From an uncultured Caldilineaceae bacterium (GTDB lineage Bacteria; Chloroflexota; Anaerolineae; Caldilineales; Caldilineaceae): a stretch of 64,000 nt of DNA. The stretch is taken from the NCBI GenBank assembly GCA_958295915.1, contig OY282381.1:4114722-4178721 (forward strand), read 5' to 3'. The translations under genes were made by a program, and so were the position numbers. The notes beneath the pieces are model-generated. The model was not told the DNA's origin, did not search any database, and saw nothing but the letters and a program-made list of their open reading frames with translations. Shown here piece by piece: positions 46,917 through 55,454 of this stretch (position 1 is its first letter; each line of letters begins with the position of its first letter).

Positions 46917-49772
46917 ATGAAGCAAGTTGGTTCCCTTATCCGCAAAGAGCTGAACAGCTACTTCGGGTCGCCGATGGCCCTGATTTTTGTGGGAACGTTT
47001 CTGGCTGTCACGCTGTTTACGTTTTTCTGGATCGACGCATTTTGGGTGCGGGGCCTGGCCGACGTGCGCCCTCTCTTTCGCTGGATGCCACTGCTGCTCA
47101 TATTTCTGGTGGCCACGCTGACCATGCGGCAGTGGAGCGAAGAGCAGCGCGCCGGCACGCTGGAACTGCTGCTCACCCTGCCCATCAGCACAACGCAGAT
47201 GACGGCCGCCAAGTTCATTTCCGTGCTGATCATGGCGCTTGTGGCCCTGCTGCTGACCCTGCCCCTGCCGTTCACCGTCTCCTTGCTGGGCGACCTGGAT
47301 TGGGGGCCTGTGTGGAGCGGTTACCTGGCGGCAGTGCTGTTGGCCGCGGCCTATGCCGCCATTGGCCTCTTTCTCTCCTCCCGCACCGATAACCAGATTG
47401 TGGCGTTGATCACCACGGCGCTGCTGGGCGGGATCTTCTATCTGATCGGCACGCGCGGGGCCACAGACTACGCCGGCAATCAGATCAGCGACATACTGCG
47501 CGCCTTGGGGACGGGAAGCCGGTTTGAAAGCATCGAACGGGGCGTCATCGATCTGCGCGATCTGATCTACTATCTATCGCTGACACTGGCCTTCCTGATG
47601 TTGAATGTCCTGTCGCTGGATATCAAGCGCTGGAGTCGCGGAGCGCGCACACGGCCAAACCGGCTGCGCCAGATCCTGATATCGAGTCTGATCGCAATCA
47701 ATCTGGCGCTGGCCAATATCTGGCTCTATCCGCTGCACGGCCTGCGGGCGGACACCACGGAGTCCCGGGCCTACAGCCTGTCGTCGGCGACCACAGACCT
47801 GCTTGAGACTTTGCAAGAGCCGCTGCTGCTACGCGCCTACATCAGCAGCCGGACGCACCCGCTGCTGGCGCCGCTCGCGCCGCGCATCGCCGATATGCTG
47901 CGCGAGTATGAGATCGCCTCCGGCGGTCGGCTAAGCGGCGATGTGGTGGACCCGGCTACGGATCCGGAGATGGAAGCGGAAGCCACCCAGACCTATGGCA
48001 TTCAACCCACGCCCTTTCAGGTGACAGACCGCTACGAAGCATCGGTCATCAACTCCTACTTCGATATTCTCATTCGCTATGGGGATCAGAGCGTTACCCT
48101 GGGCTTCGCCGACCTGATCGAGGTGAACGCCAATCGGGACGGCAGCGTCGATGTGGGCTTGCGCAATCTGGAATATGACCTGACGAGCGCGATCAAAAAA
48201 GTCGTTTACGGCTTCCAGAGCGTAGATGCGATTCTGGCGGCATTGGACGAACCGGCCCACTTGAGCCTGATCGTCACCCCCGCGCTGCTCCCAGAGCCGA
48301 TTCAAGGCGCGCCCTTCACCATTGAGAGCGTAGCGCAGGCGATCGCCGCAGAAGCGAACGACAAGTTCACCTTCGAGATGATCGACCCCGATGCCGAGGG
48401 CGCGCCGCTCAATCGGCAGACGCTTTTCGATACCTATGCGCTTCAGCCGTTCCCCGTATCTTTCTTCTCGGCCGAAAGTTACTATCTGCACATGCTCCTG
48501 CGTATCGGCGACCAGACCCAAATTCTCTATACGGCCGGCGATCTGAGTGAGGCGAGCGTGCGGACTGCCATCGAATCGGCCCTGCGGCGCAGCGCGCCCG
48601 GGTTCCTGAAGGTCGTTGGCCTGTGGACGCCCTCGCCGGCGCCCGCAACCAATATGTTTGGCCAACCCCAGCAGTCACTCTCATCCTGGCATCTGATTGG
48701 CGAGCAGTTGAGCGGCGAATACGCCGTGCGTACAGTCAGGCTGGAAACCGGTCAGGTACCGGAAGACATCGACATGGTCCTCGTGATTGCGCCCCAAGGG
48801 ATGAGCGACAAGGAGCGTTTCGCTATCGACCAGTATCTGATGCGCGGCGGTTCTGTGGTGATTGCTGTCAACAGCTACACCGTCACCCCAGACCCCTTTA
48901 CCGGTGAACTGCGCCTGACGGCAGTGGAAGGGGGCCTGCGCCAGATGCTGGAGCATTACGGTATCCACGTGGAAGAAAAACTGGTCATGGATCTCCAGAA
49001 CGAACCCTTCCCCATCGCGGTCAACCGCCCGGTAAATGGCGCCAGCATCCGCGAGATCCAGGCCATCCCCTATCCGTTCTTTGTCGATGTGCGCCCTGAT
49101 GGTATGGATCGCGACCACCCGATGCTCGCCGGCCTGAATGCGGCTACGCTGAACTGGGTGTCGCCGATTGCCTTGGATGAAGAGAAAAACGCTGAACGGC
49201 AAACCAGTCAGCTGCTCAGATCGACCGACCAATCCTGGCTGCGCGCCGATATCAATATTCAGCCGAATTTTGAGCTCTATCCCGACTACGGCTTCCCTGT
49301 CGAGGGCCAATTCGAGTCCTATGTCCTGGCTGTCGCTGCGCAGGGGGCCTTTGAGAGTTACTTTCAAGGCAAGCCGTCACCTTGGGAGACAACCGCAGAA
49401 GAGGCGACTTCGGCGTCAGCCTCCCCTCCGGCTACGCCAGAGGAGCGACCTACCAGCTTCCTGGAAGAGTCTACCGACAATGCGCGGCTGGTGGTCTTCG
49501 GCAGCGCAGAATTCGTAGATGACTTTGTGCTCGATCTCTCGCGTAGTCTCCTGGCGCAGGATCGCTTCCTGAACAATCTGCTTCTGATGCAAAATGCAGT
49601 GGACTGGACCGTGGAGGATCTCGATCTGTTGACCATTCGCTCTCGGGGCAACAATGCGCGTATCCTCGCCCCGCTGACACCACAGCAGCAGTCCATGTGG
49701 GAATTCGTCAACTACGCGGTCGCCTTGCTGGCCTTGCTCGCGATTGCCGGGTTATGGCGCTCGCGTATATAA
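46917..49772 (+). CDS. ABC-2 permease fused to a GldG-like extracellular domain
   Basis: 951 residues from the ATG at 46917 with GGAGAG upstream. Residues ~1-240 contain six membrane helices of an ABC-2 permease (RKELNSYFGSPMALIFVG). Next come another helix (ILISSLIAINLALANIWLY) and a long soluble region resembling the GldG/ABC-type auxiliary domain, with a final C-terminal helix (VALLALLAIAGLW). In Bacteroidetes GldF and GldG are separate proteins; here they are one chain. The soluble part should face outward. Substrate unknown. Confidence 0.85.
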   Translation: MKQVGSLIRKELNSYFGSPMALIFVGTFLAVTLFTFFWIDAFWVRGLADVRPLFRWMPLLLIFLVATLTMRQWSEEQRAGTLELLLTLPISTTQMTAAKFISVLIMALVALLLTLPLPFTVSLLGDLDWGPVWSGYLAAVLLAAAYAAIGLFLSSRTDNQIVALITTALLGGIFYLIGTRGATDYAGNQISDILRALGTGSRFESIERGVIDLRDLIYYLSLTLAFLMLNVLSLDIKRWSRGARTRPNRLRQILISSLIAINLALANIWLYPLHGLRADTTESRAYSLSSATTDLLETLQEPLLLRAYISSRTHPLLAPLAPRIADMLREYEIASGGRLSGDVVDPATDPEMEAEATQTYGIQPTPFQVTDRYEASVINSYFDILIRYGDQSVTLGFADLIEVNANRDGSVDVGLRNLEYDLTSAIKKVVYGFQSVDAILAALDEPAHLSLIVTPALLPEPIQGAPFTIESVAQAIAAEANDKFTFEMIDPDAEGAPLNRQTLFDTYALQPFPVSFFSAESYYLHMLLRIGDQTQILYTAGDLSEASVRTAIESALRRSAPGFLKVVGLWTPSPAPATNMFGQPQQSLSSWHLIGEQLSGEYAVRTVRLETGQVPEDIDMVLVIAPQGMSDKERFAIDQYLMRGGSVVIAVNSYTVTPDPFTGELRLTAVEGGLRQMLEHYGIHVEEKLVMDLQNEPFPIAVNRPVNGASIREIQAIPYPFFVDVRPDGMDRDHPMLAGLNAATLNWVSPIALDEEKNAERQTSQLLRSTDQSWLRADINIQPNFELYPDYGFPVEGQFESYVLAVAAQGAFESYFQGKPSPWETTAEEATSASASPPATPEERPTSFLEESTDNARLVVFGSAEFVDDFVLDLSRSLLAQDRFLNNLLLMQNAVDWTVEDLDLLTIRSRGNNARILAPLTPQQQSMWEFVNYAVALLALLAIAGLWRSRI

Positions 49773-49793
49773 AGTTTTTTGACGAGGTGAAAT

Positions 49794-50963
49794 ATGGCTC
49801 GCAATACAGAGACGACAAAACAGCCGCATGGCTGGGGCGTCATAGAAAGCGCCTTGCAAAGCGGCAACACGCGTGACAGAGTTGCGCTGTATGGTCTGGC
49901 GGCTCTGCTGCTTCTGCAAATCGGCTTGATCGGTTGGGTCTACTGGCCGCGCGCGCTATCGTCTTCGTCGTCTGTTCCTCTCTTCGGAGATCTGCGCGCG
50001 GACGAAGTGGTATCACTCTCCATCACCGATGACAAGGGGGAGCGGATCCACCTGACGAAAAGCGCAGAGGATTGGTGGGTACTGTTAGCTGTGGCCGACC
50101 AGGAGGGATCAACGTCACCTCGCGTCTGTGGATTGGATGGCGCAACCCCCCAGCAGTCGGGCGTTGTTGCGGACGCGCCATTCAACAAGGACGCTTCCGC
50201 CTCTTGTTTCCCCGCCTCGAGCGGGAAGGTCGAGAGTTTGCTGGGCGCGATCACAGAGCTGACCACCGGTCGTCTCGTGGCGAACAATGAGACGAGCTAC
50301 GCCCGCCTGCGTGTGGCGGATGACAAATTTGTCCGTCGGCTCGAATTCAGGTTGGACGATGACACAAGCCATACCCTCTATATCGGCTCTGCGCCCCGCG
50401 CCAGGGCAACCCACATACGAAATGGCGACCACAAAAACGTCTATCTCGCCGCCAACCTGAGCGGCGCAGACGCGGACGTTGCGAAACGCAACTGGATCGA
50501 TACTCTTTATTTCCAGGCGCCCGAGGCCGACATCCGCTCACTGCGCCTCGCCAACGCCAACGGCGACTTTGAATTCACCCAAGACGAGAGCGCTGTATGG
50601 AGCATGACCGGGCTATCTGAAGAGGAGGAATTCAATGACAACAATCTTATCTCAATGCTCCCATTCCTGACCAACTTGAACATGGTCGAACCACTGGGCA
50701 GGCGGGAACTGGCCGAGTACGGCCTGAACCAGCCCAGTGCCGTGCTGACCCTGACGACTGCCGACGCCGAAGGGGAAAGTCAGACCCATACCCTCACCAT
50801 CGGCGCCAAAGCCGCGCAGGGCAACAACTATGTGGTCAAGTCCTCGGATTCACCCTATTATGCGCTTATCTCGGGCTACACAGCGGAACGTTTCATCGAC
50901 CGTGGACGCAACGACTTTCTCAAGGCGCCGCACGCAGAGCAACCGGCGCCGGGATCCGAGTAA
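49794..50963 (+). CDS. DUF4340 membrane-anchored protein
   Basis: 389 residues. One N-terminal membrane helix (VALYGLAALLLLQIGLIGWVYW) precedes a beta-rich domain, with DEVVSLSITDDKGERIHL and a C-terminal YALISGYTAERFIDRGR as in DUF4340. Proteins of this family follow GldG-type ABC genes in many phyla and are presumed accessory parts of the same complex. It lies 21 bp after the fused permease. Confidence 0.8.
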   Translation: MARNTETTKQPHGWGVIESALQSGNTRDRVALYGLAALLLLQIGLIGWVYWPRALSSSSSVPLFGDLRADEVVSLSITDDKGERIHLTKSAEDWWVLLAVADQEGSTSPRVCGLDGATPQQSGVVADAPFNKDASASCFPASSGKVESLLGAITELTTGRLVANNETSYARLRVADDKFVRRLEFRLDDDTSHTLYIGSAPRARATHIRNGDHKNVYLAANLSGADADVAKRNWIDTLYFQAPEADIRSLRLANANGDFEFTQDESAVWSMTGLSEEEEFNDNNLISMLPFLTNLNMVEPLGRRELAEYGLNQPSAVLTLTTADAEGESQTHTLTIGAKAAQGNNYVVKSSDSPYYALISGYTAERFIDRGRNDFLKAPHAEQPAPGSE

Positions 50964-50984
50964 ACTCCAATCATGATGAACGCA

Positions 50985-51060
50985 ATGCCGCCAAGACGCT
51001 ATGCCGCAGAGGAATCAGATATACATTGCGACTCTGCGTCTTCGCGTCCTGGCGTTGATT
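50985..51060. repeat. Dispersed repeat in the convergent spacer
   Basis: The words CCGCCAAGACGCTATGCCGCAGAG and CTCTGCGTCTTCGCGTCCTGGC are related to each other in inverted orientation and to the CTTTGCGT array inside gltB. They fill most of the 123-bp spacer between the convergent DUF4340 and dehydratase genes and could form a hairpin ending both transcripts. Confidence 0.45.
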
Positions 51061-51086
51061 TCTTTCGTGCTGGTACGTCTGCGCCT

Positions 51087-52295
51087 CTACCAATTCGTAT
51101 ACGAGCCATCCCGGCGCCGCAGATGGGGCGCTTCCCAGTAGCGAAACTCTTCCGTTTGCGCCCGCTCCTCGTTGAACTCCACACCCAGCCCGGGCGCATC
51201 CGGCACGATGTATCGGTACCCGTCCAGCTCAGGCTGCGTGGGGAACCAGTCGGCATCGTAGAAGTGGCCCTGTTCCGTGGGGGAGACGCGCACCTCCATC
51301 CAGGCGAAGTTGGGCACAGCCGCAGCCAAGTGAACCGTCGCCGCGCTGCAGATGGGGCCGAGAGGGTTGTGGGGCATCAGGTCAATGTAGTGGGCCTCGG
51401 CCATGGCCGCCACTTTCAGCGCCTCGGTCAGGCCGCCCACATTGCAGACGTCGATGCGCGCGAATTGGGTGATGCCCCGCTCGATGTACGGCAGGAACTG
51501 CCATTTGCTGGAAAACTCCTCGCCGATGGCAAAGGGCACGTCGGTCATGGCGCGCAGGGCTTCGTAGGCCGCCGGCGTCTCGTCCCGGATCGGCTCCTCC
51601 AGAAAATCCAGCGTTCCCGAGGGCATACGCTGGCAGAAGGAGGCGGCTTCGGCCACGCTCAAGCGGTGGTGGAAGTCGATGCCCAGCACCGGATCCGCGC
51701 CCACGGCCTCCCGCGCTGCCGTCAACCATTGGGCCGTCCGCCCGATCGACTCGCGCGGCTCGAAAATCGTGTCCGGCTCGTCGTCCTTGCGGCCTGGGTG
51801 CGCGCCCGTGCGAATGGCGGGCCAGCCCAAGTCCACCAGAAGTTGTATGTTTTCGATCAGTTCCGCTTGCGAGGAAGCGCCTGTGCTGGCGAAGCAGGGG
51901 ATCCACTCCCGTTGCTTGCCCCCCAAAAGCTGGTGCACCGGCACATTCAGGGCCTTGCCGGCGATGTCGTACAGGGCCATATCAATGGCCGAAATCGCGC
52001 CGGTCAGAATGCGCCCGCCCTCGAAATACTGGCTGCGGTACATCTCCTGCCACAGCGCGCCCATGCGCAGGGGATCCCGTCCAATCAGGAACTCCCGATA
52101 GTGGCCTACCGCGCCGACCACTGCCATCTCCCGCCCGGAAACGCCGGCCTCGCCCCAGCCATGCAGCCCTTCGTCGGTCTCCACTTTGACGATCATCTGA
52201 TTGCGCTGCCCTACCCAGACAGGGTAGGTCTTGATATCGGTGATTTTCATGTCTCGCTCCTGTTTTCTCTGTTTCCCCCATTGACTAACTGCCAA
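51087..52295 (-). CDS. Enolase-superfamily sugar-acid dehydratase
   Basis: 402 residues of the mandelate racemase/muconate lactonizing type. Metal ligands and catalytic sites are suggested by LGIDFHHRLS, LDFLEEPI and AIGEEFSSKW, with a C-terminal PHNPLGPICS typical of galactonate/mannonate-type dehydratases. The exact sugar acid cannot be decided from sequence. The start overlaps the aldo/keto reductase end by 11 bp, so the two probably serve one carbohydrate pathway. Confidence 0.8.
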   Translation of the reverse strand: MAVSQWGKQRKQERDMKITDIKTYPVWVGQRNQMIVKVETDEGLHGWGEAGVSGREMAVVGAVGHYREFLIGRDPLRMGALWQEMYRSQYFEGGRILTGAISAIDMALYDIAGKALNVPVHQLLGGKQREWIPCFASTGASSQAELIENIQLLVDLGWPAIRTGAHPGRKDDEPDTIFEPRESIGRTAQWLTAAREAVGADPVLGIDFHHRLSVAEAASFCQRMPSGTLDFLEEPIRDETPAAYEALRAMTDVPFAIGEEFSSKWQFLPYIERGITQFARIDVCNVGGLTEALKVAAMAEAHYIDLMPHNPLGPICSAATVHLAAAVPNFAWMEVRVSPTEQGHFYDADWFPTQPELDGYRYIVPDAPGLGVEFNEERAQTEEFRYWEAPHLRRRDGSYTNW

Positions 52296-53217
52296 CCGCC
52301 TCTCTCAATCCGGCCAACTCCTCCTCCGTCAGAGCCCGGCTCCCGGCGGCGGCGTTCGTGCGCGCCTGCGCGGCCGATTTGGCGCCGGGGATCGACACAG
52401 AGACGGCCGGGTGGCTGAAGGTGTAGCGAATGGCGGCCTGCACCATGGCCTCGCCCGGAGAAACGACGTCGGCCAGGCGGCCGACCCGGGGCGCCCGCGC
52501 CTCGAACTGCGCCCGCTGTGAGCCGCCTGCGTTCCAGCTGGCGCGGACAGAGTCGGTGAAGACTGTATTTTGTGCGTAGCGGCCAGAGAGCAACCCTTTC
52601 GCCAGAGGCCCCCGTACCATCACAGCGATACCGTGTTCCTGGCAATAGGGCAGGAACGTCTCTTCCGCTGACCGGTTGAGCAGGGAGTAATCCACCTGTA
52701 CGACACTGCACGTTCCTTCGCGGTTGAAGTTCTTAAGCACGTCCAGGTCGTTGGTAGAGATACCGTAGGCCCGCAGACAGCCCTCATCTTTCAGGGCCTC
52801 GAAGCCTTCCAGATAGACGGTTGGCTCCGCCACGTTGCCCTCGTGACAGAGGATCACATCCACCCAATCGGTGCGCAGGCGGCCGAGGATGGCATGGCCG
52901 GAGATGCGGATCGCATCGATGCCGGTTTTGGGAATTTCGCTGTTGGCGCGCTTGCCCCAGTTCCCGATCTTGCTGACGAGAATCACATTGTGGCGGATGC
53001 CGCTGAGAGCCTGGCCAACCCGCATCTCTGAGAGGCCGTTGGGGATGCCGTAGGACTCGGCCACGTCAAAAAGGGTCATGCCCGCGTCGTAGGCCGCCCG
53101 TATAGTCGCCCAGGCGGTGGTGTCGTCGATGTCGCCCCACTGGTTGCCGATATTCCACGCGCCCAGCCCCACCGCGGAAACGGGCCAGCCGAGGTTGCCG
53201 AAGGTCTTGGTAAGCAT
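52285..53217 (-). CDS. Aldo/keto reductase
   Basis: 310 residues with the NADPH-dependent barrel tetrad: Asp and Tyr in LFDVAESYG, Lys in LVSKIGNW and His in VILCHEGN. It resembles sugar- or aldehyde-acting members. It is the upstream gene of a two-gene unit with the dehydratase, in a family often paired in sugar catabolism. The substrate is unknown. Confidence 0.88.
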   Translation of the reverse strand: MLTKTFGNLGWPVSAVGLGAWNIGNQWGDIDDTTAWATIRAAYDAGMTLFDVAESYGIPNGLSEMRVGQALSGIRHNVILVSKIGNWGKRANSEIPKTGIDAIRISGHAILGRLRTDWVDVILCHEGNVAEPTVYLEGFEALKDEGCLRAYGISTNDLDVLKNFNREGTCSVVQVDYSLLNRSAEETFLPYCQEHGIAVMVRGPLAKGLLSGRYAQNTVFTDSVRASWNAGGSQRAQFEARAPRVGRLADVVSPGEAMVQAAIRYTFSHPAVSVSIPGAKSAAQARTNAAAGSRALTEEELAGLREAVGS

Positions 53218-53457
53218 AGAAGGGAGTCCTTTCGCAAAAGGTGATGAGAGAAGAATGAAAAAATAGCGTGTCTTCAGCCGTTGTATGGGATTTTCTTCTA
53301 TCGCGTCAATTTGCGCAAGAGGGAAAGGGAGAGATCAGAGGTCGGCATCTTGCGGCGCCCTGCCTTGTTCTGTCTGTTTGCGTTTATCTTAAAAAGATGA
53401 TAATTTGCATCTGAATCAATATATTTGATAAAAAAAGACCAATTTTCAAATTAATTA

Positions 53458-53486
53458 TTGACAATGACAAAAATTTTTGCTACTAT
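53458..53486 (+). promoter_or_regulatory. Strong sigma70-like promoter for the DUF2089 gene
   Basis: TTGACA (53458-53463), a 17-bp spacer and TACTAT (53481-53486), embedded in markedly AT-rich DNA (53385-53490). An AAAGGAG ribosome-binding site precedes the ATG at 53511. The AT-rich stretch may also serve the divergent aldo/keto reductase. Confidence 0.8.
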
Positions 53487-53510
53487 AATACAAAAAGGAG
53501 TGAAAAGCCC

Positions 53511-53885
53511 ATGCGTAAAGTGTTAGAGCAGTGCCCATCATGTAGTGGGAATATCGAAGTTACGCGGCTTACCTGCACCCAGTGCGATACGGAAGTCACA
53601 GGACGCTTTACGCCGTGCCGCTTCTGCAGATTGCCCCCGGACACTGCCCAGTTCTTGGAAATTTTTGTGAAAAATCGTGGCAATGTGAAAGAGATGGAGC
53701 GTGAACTTGGCATCTCTTACTGGACCATTCGCAACCGTATCAACGAGCTGATTGCTGAACTGGGCTTTGAGACTGAAGAGGAGGATGACACCACCAGACA
53801 GCGACATGAGATATTGGCGAAGGTGCATCGTGGCGAACTCGCTGCCGGAAAAGCGGCTGAACTGTTGAGTCAGCTAACACAATAA
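53511..53885 (+). CDS. DUF2089 regulator with zinc ribbon and HTH
   Basis: 124 residues. Two CxxC pairs (CPSC, CTQC) followed by CRFC suggest a zinc ribbon. Then comes a helix-turn-helix-like MERELGISYWTIRNRINEL and a C-terminal helical tail (VHRGELAAGKAAELLSQL). DUF2089 members are predicted DNA-binding regulators. The tail resembles the SHOCT-like start of the next protein, and both share a transcription unit. Confidence 0.8.
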   Translation: MRKVLEQCPSCSGNIEVTRLTCTQCDTEVTGRFTPCRFCRLPPDTAQFLEIFVKNRGNVKEMERELGISYWTIRNRINELIAELGFETEEEDDTTRQRHEILAKVHRGELAAGKAAELLSQLTQ

Positions 53886-53988
53886 TCAGGCTTATCTGCC
53901 AAAGAGGCGCGCTGCCAGGGATTTTCTCTGCGTACATCGTCCCTGCGCGCGCATTGGGCGTTGAACGCACGACCAAGGAGAAAACACT

Positions 53989-54447
53989 ATGGCCCAGGAA
54001 CGTATTTCCATTCTCAGAATGTTGGAAGAAGGCAAGATATCTGTGGACGAAGCGACCGCGCTGCTTGAGGTTATCGAACAGCCGGCACAGTCAGATCAGC
54101 TGCAGCCCGATGAGCCGCCGTCAGCGTCGCCAGACACATCGCAATCTCTACAGCCCACACGCCCTGCCGCGGACGAAACGTCCGTTTCTGATCTCAACTT
54201 AGAAAAGCTGACGGAGATGAAAATACACGGCGTAACGCCTGCATTCATCCAGGAGATGCATGCGCTGGGTCTGTCTGATCTATCTACGGACAATCTGGTG
54301 GAGATGCGCATTCATGGCGTGACGCCCGACTATGTGCGTCAGATGGAAGCCCTGGGTCTGAAAAACCTCACGTTGGACCGACTGATCGAGATGCGCATTC
54401 ACGGTGTTGACGCCGAATATCTGCGCACTATGAAGAAGCTGGTATAG
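53989..54447 (+). CDS. SHOCT-like protein with three IHGV repeats
   Basis: 152 residues. The N-terminal ISILRMLEEGKISVDEATAL matches the short SHOCT-like helix pair seen before membrane-stress regulators. A Pro/Ser-rich linker follows, then three repeats of about 25 residues (LTEMKIHGVTPAFIQEM, LVEMRIHGVTPDYVRQM, LIEMRIHGVDAEYLRTM). Such repeats occur in BlaR1-like and other regulatory proteins. No catalytic motif is visible. It lies 103 bp after the DUF2089 gene with AAGGAG upstream. Confidence 0.7.
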   Translation: MAQERISILRMLEEGKISVDEATALLEVIEQPAQSDQLQPDEPPSASPDTSQSLQPTRPAADETSVSDLNLEKLTEMKIHGVTPAFIQEMHALGLSDLSTDNLVEMRIHGVTPDYVRQMEALGLKNLTLDRLIEMRIHGVDAEYLRTMKKLV

Positions 54448-54502
54448 GGTTCGACGCCATGCGGGCATTCCCGCCGGATTGCGCATCCATTTGCTCCCCC
54501 GA

Positions 54503-54555
54503 CCTGAGGAGGTTGGCATGGTCTCGCCTGCTGATCATATCTCGACCTCCTCAGG
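54503..54555. repeat. Perfect 11-bp inverted repeat
   Basis: CCTGAGGAGGT (54503-54513) and ACCTCCTCAGG (54545-54555) are exact inverted copies with a 31-nt interval. There is no T tract, so it is not a typical intrinsic terminator. It may be a transcript-stabilising hairpin or the ends of a short element. Confidence 0.5.
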
Positions 54556-54608
54556 GATATCCGTGCGTCGATTTTGACACGATGAAAAACTCTTGCTAAC
54601 CCAGTACC

Positions 54609-54821
54609 TTGGGCTTAGGAGGGGGCGCGTTCTGGCCACAGTTGTTGAGTCAGGGCATGTCGGTGCTCGATCTGTACTACGCTGACCAAATCTCAGAGGA
54701 AGATGCCCTCGATCAACTCGATAAAATCTGGATCGAAAACACCGAGCAACACATTCTTGACAATCCCGAATGGAATTCGGATCCGTTTCGTATGCCTGAA
54801 CAAGTGGAGAGAGATCTTTGA
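54609..54821 (+). pseudogene. Possible tail of a solute-binding protein
   Basis: 70 codons opening at TTG. The sequence MSVLDLYYADQISEEDALDQ resembles the C-terminal helices of extracellular sugar-binding proteins of ABC importers, where a similar stretch ends the protein. A stop lies just upstream and no body of such a gene is present, so it is probably a remnant. Low confidence. Confidence 0.3.
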
Positions 54822-54830
54822 GGCTACTCC

Positions 54831-55454
54831 TCAATATCTATCATCTGAAGGAAACCAATTCATCAGAATCTTTCTGAATTCCAGGAATGCCGTATCCTTG
54901 CATCGGCCCAGGGAAACCTTTTGCGCAATCTGCAGATACAAGGATGAACTGCGAGGTTTTCGCGCCTCATATAAGGCCGCTTCGAAGGCCTCTTTGGGCC
55001 GTTCAGGCTTGATTGCGCCCTCTTGTAGCCAGCCATTCTCGATCAGCCAACAACGCAGAGTAGGTTTCCGGTTTTTCCACCCTGCCACCTCGTCTACGTG
55101 CGGGGAGTCACTCCAAATCCACTCCTCTAGCTCCGGCGACAGCACGATTGCTCGGGCCTGTGCGCCCCATGCCGAATTGTCAAACTCCTGGTTGAGATCC
55201 TTTTGTAGCTTCTGGGGTGGCATCCGCTCTTTCCCACTGCCCTTATGATCGAATATCAGCAAACCGTAGCGATATTGTTTTGAGAGATTAGCCAGGAACG
55301 CAACGCCGCGGCGCGCGCATGCAGGGTCATGTTCCGGATCGATAAAAATATCTGCTTCGACTGGCCGAATGTCCAGCGCTTCCGGTCTTGCAAGCAATCC
55401 CTTCAGAGCGTGTTCCAAGTCTTTGTCGGCGGCGAGAATCACAAGGTCTTTCAT
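54831..55454 (-). CDS. TOPRIM-like protein coupled to an AAA ATPase
   Basis: 207 residues from the ATG at 55454, which overlaps the ATPase stop by 4 bases. VILAADKDLEHALKGLL, then YGLLIFDHKGSGKE and SPELEEWIW give the acidic pattern of a TOPRIM-like nuclease fold (E/D...DxxGS), but I cannot prove it. It is the last gene of the HsdS-led cluster. The likely role is effector of the ATPase pair. Confidence 0.6.
   Translation of the reverse strand: MKDLVILAADKDLEHALKGLLARPEALDIRPVEADIFIDPEHDPACARRGVAFLANLSKQYRYGLLIFDHKGSGKERMPPQKLQKDLNQEFDNSAWGAQARAIVLSPELEEWIWSDSPHVDEVAGWKNRKPTLRCWLIENGWLQEGAIKPERPKEAFEAALYEARKPRSSSLYLQIAQKVSLGRCKDTAFLEFRKILMNWFPSDDRY

Noticed and set aside
54503..54555. Intrinsic terminator after the SHOCT-like gene
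   Set aside because: The inverted repeat is perfect but the interval is 31 nt and no T run follows on either strand.
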